64,000 bases of DNA from Atriophallophorus winterbourni (lineage: Eukaryota; Platyhelminthes; Trematoda; Plagiorchiida; Microphallidae): the NCBI GenBank assembly GCA_013407085.1, contig JACCGJ010014140.1, forward strand, positions 1 to 64,000, given 5' to 3'. The translations under genes and the position numbers were made by a program. The notes under the pieces are model-generated. The model did not search any database, was not told where the DNA came from, and saw nothing but the letters and a program-made list of their open reading frames with translations. Positions 36,601 through 48,600 of the stretch are shown in pieces (the stretch's first letter is position 1; the number at the start of each line of letters is the position of its first letter).

Positions 36601-39600
36601 GATTTTGGTTTACAATTTGAGTCGGTCTTTTTTAGAACTGGTTTTGCAGAGTCCCTCCTCGTCTCCGTTAAGTTGAGGAGTCACTGATCCAGACGAACAC
36701 TTACCCGTTTTAGGCACCATTTGCGCGGTTATCTGGGCAAATTTTGGCCTGTTCGAGTATGATGGATTTTCTACCGGCTCTTTAGCAGTGACCTCTAAGT
36801 CAAGCAACGATGGTGCCCCTATGACGTTTTTTAACAGTTCATTCAGTTTTTGTATACTGGATTCCAGTCCATTTAGACGCATCTCAATATCATACTCAGA
36901 GGTTTTCGCCTTCGAGCATGACGCTGTTGGTTTGGCCTTTCAAACCTAGCAAACGTAACAAACACGGACGATTATCTCAATTAATAATCGATACCAAATC
37001 CGAGGTTAGCGATTTGTCGCTTTTAGCATGAACTTTCGACAAAAAATAGTAACACGCGACAGACTTCGCCTTAGGACTTACCGACTTTTGGCAAACCGTA
37101 CACATGCAGCTTGGTTCGCTTTGTATCCTTTTCGGGGTCATTCGGTCAGGGTTGTGTGCAGTACTGTTCAGTGGTGTGTGCACAGGCAGTGGTTCTGTCG
37201 AACGATCGATGATGTGAGCGTGACGAAAAGCGTTGTTCGCTAATAAGAGCAAAATCAGAATTGAATACGGCGATACGCTTCGGTATTTGATCGCACGATG
37301 TTGAATATATAACCAGTCGATGGCGAAGAATAAGATCTTTCCGATGACATTAATAACTTTGAGGGACTTGAAGAGTAGGGACAGTAAGATCAGGATCCGC
37401 ATGCGCTTAAAACAGTGGAAGAATGGTAAACAAGTTGTGATTGTATGCCACTGTTGTATAACCAACCAACATGTTCGATCATTTGAGCCCACACTCATGT
37501 AAACTGTGTTTGAACCTATGACCATGAATAAAAAGCTCATTTGCAAACATCTTCATCACACACACACACACCACGACCGGTTTCGTGGCATACAAGCGCA
37601 ACTTGTTTACCATTCTCTCATTGTTTCAAGAACATGCGGATCTGATCTTAATGTCCCTTCCTGATGAGTGCAAACAGCATGAAACCGGTCGTTGTGTGTG
37701 TGTGATGGAAATGCATGCAAATGATCTTTTTTGTTCATGGTCGTGGGTTCAAACACAGTCTACATGTGTGTGAGCTCATGTGTTTGAAAAGGTTGGTCGC
37801 ATCAACCTAATCTAACAGTGGCATACAAGCGCAAATTGCTTTCGATTCTTCCACTGTTTCAAGCGCATGCGGATTTTGATCCTACTGTCCCTACCTGATG
37901 AGTGGAAACAGCACGAAACCAGTCATTAAGTGTGTGATGGAAATGCGTGCAAATGAACTTTTTTATACACAACATGCTTATTCATGTTCACTAATTCCCG
38001 TTTATGCACGGAGTTTGATGTAATCCGCAGCGGAAATGCAATAATACAGTGCCATTGCTATCCAGGGCAATATTCTTTTTAAAAATCCGTCAATTCAAGG
38101 TTACGGCTGGTAATCTTGCTAGTAAAAGGACGAGAGAATCAAAAGGTGTGATTTTTCTTTAGGTTTGTAATCCAATATCACATATCATATATCCACAAAT
38201 GTTGTGAGTCATTATTAAAACCAACCAACAAGAATTAGGTATGCACTTTCTTATAGTAAATAAGAAAACTATCCCTTGTGTTTGTCATACAAATTTCCAA
38301 ATTCTATTCTTCATATTCGATTATCATTTCTTTAGCTCCGCCATTTAGGCGTCCGTCAGTAACGGTCCCAGGGGTTAACACGTAGAGAATTCCACCGAAA
38401 TGCCATTAAATCTAACCACCCAGTTGAACATGAATATTTATTGTTCATCGACATAGTAGATTTAAAATCGTTGATTTTATTTTGTACGTAGAACTCTTCG
38501 AAAACCTACACGGTTTCCCTTGATGACAAACTAAATCAAAAAGGGCGAAACATCGAGCATAACAGATGCATTAGTTATTTCACCGAAAAGTTAACTGAAT
38601 CCAGTTTTTGCTATATGCAACTCGTTCACAGAATTATTTTGTGATAATGTAAATTAGACATTTAGATAAACCGCTCTAATTTTATTATCATGTTAGGCAG
38701 TTCGGTTATATTGCAAAGCCGCGGTTGAAAGGGTTCTATCATATTCTTCGCGTAAGATAACATTTTGACGATGGAACGTAATTCTCTGAAACGATTTTTC
38801 AAGCTCATGCTGATCCTGATCCCAATGTCCCTACCTGATGAGTGCAAACAGCACAAAAAAAGGTCGTGCGATGTGTGTGTCTGATAGAGATGTATGCGAA
38901 TGAGCTTTTTTAGAAATGATAAATAATTGTAAATAGCAATTGGCATTGCTGCTACGCTATTTGGCGTCTCCATCATAATTTCGGATTTTGTGATGCAGAA
39001 AATAAGATTTACAAGAAGGAAGTTACACGCACAGTAAACGGTATAACTCAACACAAACATATTTAAGAAATCAAACACCAATTACCAGACAGATTTTCTT
39101 AGTAAGAGTTTAGGTGTCTACATTGCTAAATTTTTGTCAGCATACTGATTGCCAAGAACTATCGATTTGGTGAAGTATCTACAGTCACATCTTCTTTCAC
39201 ATAGTCTGGATCAGTAAGTTAGGCATTCACCCTCAAATATCTACTCAGTTACTGTTCTATCCATTCAAACTAAATAGAAACTTGTCAAAACACTTTCCCG
39301 GTTGAAAAAATAAATATACAACCATCGGCATTTTGTTCAGTCAAACTAGAAATCAATAAACTATCCCAAACACATATGCCAAAACAAAACCACATCGAAA
39401 ACTCTTCTCCAGAACTGTTTGCAAATCTCATCGATCGGTAACAATGTATGCAGGGAACGGACAGATTCTCAACGCGTTCCCGATCGTTCCCCATTGGAGC
39501 ATTTCAGCTCACATACACACAATCTCAATGGTTGGGTAACATACGCCTGTTTCCAATCTGAGTTACCGAGCGTATTTCCCGCTATACAGCTCAGCTGTAG

Positions 39601-42600
39601 CAAGTGCTAGACCTGCTTTTTGGTGAGTTGAAGATTCGTTTGTGAAACGTTAATTGTATGCAATCGTAGTTCGATAGGATCCTTAATTGAAGTTAAAATC
39701 TGTTTTAGGCGTCGCGGTCACGGCATAATTAATTTTACATTATTCAATTGAATATGCTAAAAACACCTCCCTCAGTTGCCAAATCTGGTTTTCGTCTTAA
39801 TGAAAATACAAATGATCTTACGGATAAGGTTCTTTGTTATAAAACAGGGTTTTACCCCATTTATATGTTATTTGGCACATGTGATTGAACAGGTTGGCCG
39901 CGCCAAGCCTATTCAACAGTGGCTTATAACCTTATAACGTGATATTAAGAATTTTCTGCTATGAATTATGATTTAACGGATATGTTTTAGATGTGGTCTT
40001 CCGTTGTGTTGTGAGGTAAAATTACTGGCACCTTTTTATTTGTTGAAATCCGATACTACTTGATTTGCAAGTGTCAATTTTTGTTGCACGCTTGTAACGC
40101 TGATAGCCTATTTATTCGTTTTTTCGCAAATGAGCCATTCGTAAAGGAGTATTTAATCTTGCGTCTTTGTTGAAACATGTAAGGCTCACTGCATTCTTTT
40201 AGCAAATATGTCATTTGACATGCTGGTAAGATCCGCTTAAAAGGTAGGAAAAATACTGGCCATGTTCAAAACGCAGTGGCAAATCGCTAATCGAAATTCG
40301 AAACCAAATCGACAGTGGTGGAACTGGGATATCTCTTGGAGAAAGGCAAATGCGCTCTGCTTGACGCAAGAATCAGTGAATTGAGCAGTTGTCTGAGTTC
40401 AAATGAACATCAGGAACATCTAAAAGAGAAGATAAACGTGGCCATTCGCCGAAGCGAAGGTCATGCACAATTAAAACCGAATAAATTTCGTTGACATAAA
40501 CGTTAGCAGACAAAGTGCTCATGCTGTTTTGCGATTCTGGTAGCAAATAACACAACCGGGTATTCAGAAAAAATATGTCTAGTGCAATTTTGTAGAGATG
40601 AACTGTACTAGCGAAAGGTGCCACATAAGACGGAAAAATGGGTGAAGACTGTTCGAATACTGTGACTACGGTAGGCGCGTCAACTTACATCGAATCAACA
40701 AGCTGTGGGAACGTGAGATAATGTTCACTGTAGGAAATCCGTGTAGAATTCTTTGTCATGTGAGCCATTAACGCTGGACCAATTGGCATAAGATTAGATA
40801 TTGGACGTGGTCAAAGCTGGATCGATTGGTTTGATGTTTGAGTCAAGAACGTAATAAACCTACTGGCCGGATACGGCCTCTTATATCGTCATCTTGTCTT
40901 CCCAGCCTCATCAACAACTATTGATTACAAAGTGATGTAATATTGTTTACCGGTAACGAATCGAACTGACCCACACGGAACGCCAAACTGAATATTCAAA
41001 CCGCAAACTCAATAAAGGATCTTGGTTGAAGTCAAAGAAATCGGTTCTGGGGTAGCAAAACCTAAAAGAAAATTGGTCGCATTTCTAAATTAGACATTAG
41101 AACACGGTAGTGTTCTGTGGTATACAAAAAATCTCGCTAAAACGTAGCACTGCTCAGAAGGATCTTCGGTAGTTTCTCAAGGCAGGAACTCCCAGGGATA
41201 ATTAACACTTATATTCCGCCACCAATAATGTACGCTGTTCAAGCATGGTCCTCGTGGTTACACAAGGACATGGCCTTGCTGCAACACGTGTTTCATCAGC
41301 AAGAAGCACGTGATAGTGAATGTCGTGGCTACACGTTAATTATTCCACACTTTCGATCAAATTGTGGAAGGTTTTTCCTAGCTGTCCGAGTTTGTTTTAT
41401 ATGGAAATCTCTGCTCCCACATATCATTTGCGCATCAAGCCTGAACATGTTCAAGGCTGAAAACTATATGCAAAGAAATTTGAGTTCAATCGGGTAGAGT
41501 AGTTTTTGGGTCACTCCGGGAAACCTATCGATACAGATGCTGTACTATGATGCACTTCCGCTCATCGAAGAGAGGACATCAGTTCCATAGCTTGTTCCAT
41601 TTTCCATAAAATGGAACACCTATGCAGCGAAAAAGAGACCGAAAACAGGCACACCGTGAAGCGAGCCAAAGGCTCATAGACCACGGTTATCCAAAACGTT
41701 TTGTAAAACGCAAATTGATGAAGATAAAATACCCGTCGGAAAAATCGCAGAAAAATGGCGAGATACAGTTTGTATACCGTATGTAAAATGCACACCTGAA
41801 GCGATATGTAGAATCTTGAACCAGGCGGCCATACGCGTAACTTATAAGAAAGGGAATACAATCCGTTCGGTTCTGAAGCACCTCAAGGATAAGACTCCTT
41901 TATCTAGTGTTACGAACAGCATTTACAGAATCAGCTGTAAGGACTGTTCGGGTGTTTACATAGGGCAGACGTCCAGGGAAATTCACACTAGAATCGAAAA
42001 AACCGAAAGTGTATTCGGAATCAGCCCCAGGATACGAGGGAATATCAATCCCTTATTCGTGATTCCGCCTTGGCGGAGCACGTTTTAGATACGGGCCACA
42101 GCGTCGATCTAGACAATGTGGCAATATTCAGACGCGGTATTAAACCGTATAACGAACGACTTCATGCGGAGGCGGTCGAAATTGCCAAGGCAGGTCGACT
42201 GGCGGTAAATAAGGTGGATGGGGCAGAAATCTCCAAAATCTGGCGCTCGGCACTGATGCGAAAGTAAATCGTTTTTATTCACCTTATACCTACTAGTTGT
42301 TTAGATTTTTGTTTTTCTTCAAAATAACCTCAGCCCCGTTAGTTATGTACTTTACGTATGTGGGCAGCTGTGTCAACTGACCTTGACCGTGTTCACTTGT
42401 ATCAGATTGACGTGGATACACACTAGTAGGAAAATCGGCCACTGATCTTAGTCATTCCCACGAGACGTGACACGCTGTGGGCGTACTATAGGCTGTTTAG
42501 CGGTTAGTTCAAATCATTAGTGGGGGTTGACGACTACTTAATCATGTTCCCTGTCCTGACTATCACCCTTGGTCTGATGAAGCTTCTGTGTCAGAAGTGA

Positions 42601-45600
42601 AACGTTACCAAAAAACTACTCTAACCGATTGCACTCAAATTTCTTTGCATTATGAATACACGATCGGTCCCAAACATATTCCAATCGACTATTGACAACT
42701 ATATGTTGACCAAATCCAACCTCACACCTCGATACAGAAGCTGACTTTCCGTATTGACGAAACATCTTTGTTGTTTTTATGCATCCCCTATATTATTAAG
42801 GTATGGTTACTGTAAAGTATTTGCTTATTTGGACCAACAAAACTTTGAATTACTTTGAATTTGTATTACATTTTGCAGTAGTGCATGCAACTTTAAATTT
42901 ATCTGGCCATACAATACTATTTTTGTGCGACTAATGTTATTAAGTTCGCGAAGAAAAGAAGTACAGACCAAGTGCTCTACAATTAGCTGGAAGGTACAAC
43001 TCGCATACATTTTTAGCGACCAAACTAAATATGATAGCAAGTGGAAACACATAGCATGAATGACGATATTTGGAGCCTCAATCACACAAATGATCACAGT
43101 GAGGGGTCTGGATAGAGCAGGATTTACCCCGTGTGTAATGTGTATGAATCATAGTACAATCCACGAAGATTTTCAGCTACTCCAACAAAATTGTAAACCA
43201 AAATCAATGTTACTTATTATTACTCAAGCTCGATATCGATGTTGTCCAAGTCAATGAAAGATCACGAGTTTCTTGTCACATAAGTTCGGTCGAAAGATTT
43301 TTTTTATTGCTATTGCCCTGACTGCTCTCAAAATGTTTCAACCTAGTTTTCAGGACACAGATTTGGGAACCGCATAAGCGATAGAGAACGCATACTCTAG
43401 TTTCACTCAGTGCTAAATGTCGATCAGATAGGCTAGGATCAGACCGAAATTAGTAGAAGATTCAGTCGTTTGAAATTTCCAGATCGTTGATGCTGCTTCA
43501 ACGGAATCCGGTGTTAGATGTTTGGAATAATAGTTTGGACATTGGCAGTGCTACGATCGGTTTGGAATTTAATTTAATTCAATTTAATGGTCTAAAAAGC
43601 ACATAGCTTTACGAAAACCACATAATAATATGCGAATTACAAATAACATAGGTAGTAAAACTGGATTTGTTTGCCTACTGATCAGTTCAGGAATCACGTA
43701 AAAATACATAGAGCAGAAATTGTTTTCAACCGGTTGGATGGGGTAAATATGTATAGTTTACGTCGATGTATGGGTTCAAAGCTTTATGATGCAGAATATA
43801 TTGTTTCAATGTTTGGATTGGTCGATATGAAGTTGTCCAAGTTCGATTTGAATATATCCAAGTTGGGTCAATGTACAACGTTACTGGGTAGGGAGTTCCA
43901 AGTAAAACGTGGTGAAAATTCAGCGGTCACCATATTTAAACTTGATTTTTATGGATATCAAAATAAAAATTCTGCATATATCGTAAAATGAATGTGTCGC
44001 CTTGAATCCATCGGATCACAAATTTTCCTTGACAGAAACTCGCTGAAATCATTTGGGATGATTGCTATTGATTGATTGTTCATTTAATGTGTAAATTCGA
44101 GATTTTACTTTAAGATAAACGGTAGATTTTACAATATAGTGAGTAATGCTAATCCAGTGCTTACCAAGATACCCGCGAGTAAAAATAATGTTGGGTATTA
44201 CTGACTAGAATATAAGTAGCAAGTCGAACGAGTATTATTCTTTGGTTTTTTATATTCAAAGTGATAACTTGAAAAATTTCTTACTGTTCGCGTCGGTTTT
44301 TGTCACTTCTCGGTAGATCCCAATGTATTTATGTATTCAACACAAGATTTAAAAAACACAATAATGTAGTGGAAAATGTTTGCGATCGGTCGTGGAATAA
44401 TATTCACGATAAAGAAATGTTTAATGAATTGGTTAGAACAGTTTATTGGCATCGTTTCGCTTCTGAAACAGAAGATTCGTCAGACCAAGGGTGTCAGTAC
44501 GAATAGAAATGACCAATCCTGAGCTAGTTAATAACTACACAATCCATGGTTGGCATTGACATTGTTAAGATAGACAGGTTAGATTAAGGTAACTTTAACC
44601 CTTTGTCTACTGTCGGTAGCTCTAATTACTACTTCAAACAAGCAGTCGATTACTCAGTAGCTCCCGTCGGTACCCTCAGTCACCATCGGAGTGCACTTTT
44701 CAGGCAGCGTCTGGCATCTGATCCATGAAAATTAATAATGTGTTTTATTTATGGCATAATTAAGCAGAATTACACAAAAATATCATATAATACGTAAGCC
44801 AATTCCCGTAGACAAAAGGTTAAGTACCATCACCCCTATATGCTGTTGTTGTTGTTGGCCTTTTTTGGCCGATAGTGTCCATGGATATACATCACAAGGC
44901 GCATGATGATTTTATGTTCCACAGCTTTTAGAGTGACTAAAATGCTATATAATCTCTTAATTGATTTGGTCTTGGCAGGTGGGAGTACGAAACCGGACGC
45001 CAGATTGTGGAGATATAAGCCCCATCGACCTCGTTGGCTGCGTTCTTACCAGCCCTTGTTATCCTCCCCGTCTGACCGGGAAGTTGTTTGATATATGGTT
45101 TCGTCCCGCCTTATCACTTCCAAGTTATCAAGATCAACGCTGTGATTGTAATATCTGCAGTTCAATCTGATTAACAAAATAAATATTGTGCTAGGTGTGC
45201 TGGTTGTAAATCTTGTAGACAGATGCAGAGGATTTAAATAGTTCTTTTCAACTTAATTTTAAAGAAACAGAGAGAAAGCATCTTTGGTAGCCATAGATGT
45301 TGTTGGCCTCCTTCGGTCGATGTCGACCATGGATGTACATCACAATCGCATGAATTTTCATAATCTACAGCTTTTTGAATGACTAAACAGTCCGATTCGG
45401 GAGGAACAATCTCTCCCACAGCGCTGGCAACAATAGTCAGAACTCGGTTGTATTGAATCAGTTACCATAGATAATATGGGTTAAAATGGACCAGAACATA
45501 CCTGTCAATTCCTGGTCACGCAATTTCATAATGCTTAAAGCATAAGAATAAGAAAAAAGCATTGGCTTTATCCGTCTACGCGCAAACTCAGTAGCAAAAT

Positions 45601-48600
45601 TCATTCAAACACACAAAAACACTTTTCCAAAAATACGTTACGCAAACACTGTTATGGTGAGGATTCAATGTCGAAGTTCAGACTGTCAGTCGCCGCCTAA
45701 GATTGAAAATTGGGCGTCGAAAATTGGCCTCCATTGATACGAAAAATGATGCTTTTGGCTCACAAATACCGTTGACATTTAACATAAAACTTTGAAAAAC
45801 GTGTGGAGAAATTAATTTTATGCTCGGCCAATTTGAAAGACCCGCAAATTCTTGTTGAAGCAAGAATAACTTTTGATTGACCAACCAAATAGCCGGACAA
45901 TTTAAGGAAGGAAACAATTCCTGAATTTTCCGGTTCTTGAATATGGGGCAAGATATTGACTTAACGTAGACGAAAACTAGTTGCAAGGCAAAATTACCTT
46001 TTGCAGCGGGTGTGCAGTGTTTGACGAAATGAATCTAATAAATTTGTCACATTCACGGATGTGCTGATCGAAAATCATACCTCGAATGCCTCTTAATCAA
46101 TAGGAAATCCTTTTCAAGCAGACCGGGAATAATTATAGGGGATGCATAGATTAAGTGGGCAAAAATGCAGGAATAAATGTCTGACCACATCCGGTGGGAT
46201 TGAGAGGCAATGGCATTCTATTCGGTGCACGTTTGTTTCTTATGGAATTCCCTACCGTCATAGGTTGAACAATCATCTGGTGAAATGATTTTCAGGAACA
46301 AACTGGATGTATTCATGCGTACTAATTCCACCCTATATCCCGTTTATTTAGCATGACCTTTATCCAAATAAATATTTTTGCACCATTCTTATACGAATAT
46401 CACATGGTGTTGTACAGCTACAATCTTTTTAAACATAAATTCTTAAATCTTGAATATCCGGTTCAATTTTAAGAACTGAGCAGTCATGCATTAAGTCCAG
46501 TTGAGGCCGTGTGATAGCGTAACCCAATATACTTGAAACAAGTACATCTGCTCAACTCTGAGCGATTGAAAAAACCCGAGGATTTCCTTGAATCCGGTTT
46601 CAGCATCGCTGACTGATCAACTTGGAGAAGACTACCTCGGTCACCAAACTATAAACGTGCCGGACCAAAACCTGTTTAGAGGCATTGGGTATATCGTTGC
46701 TGTATGGTTTGTACTCACTATACAGGCTCGATCGTTTTTCGGATTGTAGTTTGTTAATACAGAAATTTAGTTTTCGGAGCAGTGCAAACCAGATATTTGT
46801 CCAACTGAATGATTAACGTGGCAGGTAAATGCATGTATGTACGCGCATGCTTGTGTATCAATTTTTTGAACCAAACTCACTTACCATGCATGAAATTTGT
46901 CATTCCATATTTTAACTGAGGCCTGGATTTATTGATCTCTCGAATGTATGTGACATGTAAATCTGAATACCGAAGTTCACACACTTTGATAATGATAAAA
47001 TAATTCTAAAGCGAACTGAAAAATCATTAATTATTAAAATGAAGCCAGTTATCATGGTGCCACAGTTTGGGACATTTTGCGACAGGTCTTCAGTTCCATA
47101 GCTTGTTCCATTTTTCATAAAATAGAACACCTATGCAGCGAAAAAGAGACCGAAAACAGGCACACCGTGAAGCGAGCCAAAGGCTCATAGACCACGGTTA
47201 TCCAAAACGTTTTGTAAAACGCAAATTGATGAAGATAAAATACCCGTCGGAAAAATCGCAGAAAAATGGCGAGATACTGTTTGCATACCGTATGTAAAAT
47301 GCACACCTGAAGCGATACGTAGAATCTTGAACCAGGCGGCCATACGTGTAACTTATAAGAAAGGGAAAACTATCCGTTCGGTTCTGATGCACCTCAAGGA
47401 TAAGACTCCTTTATCTAGTGTTACGAACAGCATTTACAGAATCAGCTGTAAGGACTCTTCGGGTGTTTACATAGGGCAGACGTCCAGGGAAATTCACACT
47501 AGAATCGAAAAAAACCGAAAGTGTATTCGGAAAAAGCCCCAGGATGCGAGGGAATATCAATCCCTTATTCGTGATTCCGCCTTGGCGGAGCACATTTTAG
47601 ATACGGGCCACAGCGTCGATCTAGACAATGTGGAAATATTGAGACATGGTATTAAACCATATACCGAACGTCTACATGCGGAGACGGTCGAAATTACTAA
47701 AGCAGGTCGACTGGTGGTCAATAAGGTGAATGGGGCATAAATCTCCACAATCTTGCGCTCGGCACTGATGCGAAAGTAAATAGTTGTTATTCACCTTATA
47801 CCTACTAGTTAATTAGATTTTTGTTTTCTTCAAAAATTGCTTAACCTTAGCCTTGTTAGTGATGTGCTTTTACGTATGTGGGCAGCTGTGTCAACTGACC
47901 TCACCGTGTTGACTTGTATCAGATTGTCGTGGATACACACTAGTAGGATAATCGGCCACTGATCTTAGTCATTCCCACGAGACGTGACACGCTGTAGGCG
48001 TACTATAGGCTTTTTAGCGGTTAGTAAAATCATTGGTGGGGGGTTGACTACTATTTAATCATGTTCCCTGTCTTGACTATCAACCTTGGGATGACCAAGC
48101 TTCTGTGTCAGAAGTGAAACGTTACCCAAAAACTGCTCTATACGATTGCACTCAAATTTCTTTGTATTATGAATACACGATCGGTCCCAAACATATTCCA
48201 ATCGATTGCTGTCCCAAATACCCGTTTGAGTAGATTTAGGAGACGTTGCGTTTTTGAAGGAAGTGTTAGTTTGAAACGAGGTTCTTAAACTGGAGCATAT
48301 CCAGACACCCATATTGATTTCACCTGTTCTTGGCCAGGTGGGGGGATCGAGCAGTACCGAAATTCCCGTTCAATGAATTATTTGTCTCAAAGGTAGTAAT
48401 TATTAATAATGTTTCATATTTTTCACAGATGTGGCTTTCGCATTCACATTTTTCATTTCACATTTAGTGGCGCAGCGGACACTGTTGAATTCCTTGAGGA
48501 ATTATGGGAGGTTTTGTGGAATTGGAAAGGAATCTTTCTTTATGACAGAATGTATCGATGAGATCTGTCTTTTTGAATGGATCGACGAATGAATGCGCTC

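Larger units (their letters stand above)
37375..37990. repeat. type-A hammerhead repeats: one inverted unit plus a head-to-tail pair
   Basis: 37375-37588 is a type-A unit on the minus strand, ending in a half ribozyme (CACGACCGGTTTCGTGG at 37572-37588). From 37589 two plus-strand units follow head-to-tail, with ribozymes at 37655-37697 and 37889-37930, 234 bp apart. Each unit contains, in order, the ribozyme 3' half, a TG run, GATGGAAATGCATGCAAATG, a B-box-like GGTTCAAAC segment, a small hairpin around GGTTGGTCG, AACAGTGGCATACAAGCGCA, and CATGCGGATC before the next ribozyme. No protein is encoded. Confidence 0.85.

Noticed and set aside
37572..38000. A CRISPR-like array
   Set aside because: The spaced repeats are ~234-bp units with mutated inner sequence, not short identical repeats with unique spacers, and the genome is eukaryotic.
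38835..38860. Hammerhead at 38.8 kb
   Set aside because: The core CTGATGA and stem II are perfect, but the G of GAAA is lost, which is essential for cleavage.
48086..48130. Type-C hammerhead in the second PLE copy
   Set aside because: Stem II and GAAA are kept but the CTGATGA core is changed to an unrelated sequence.
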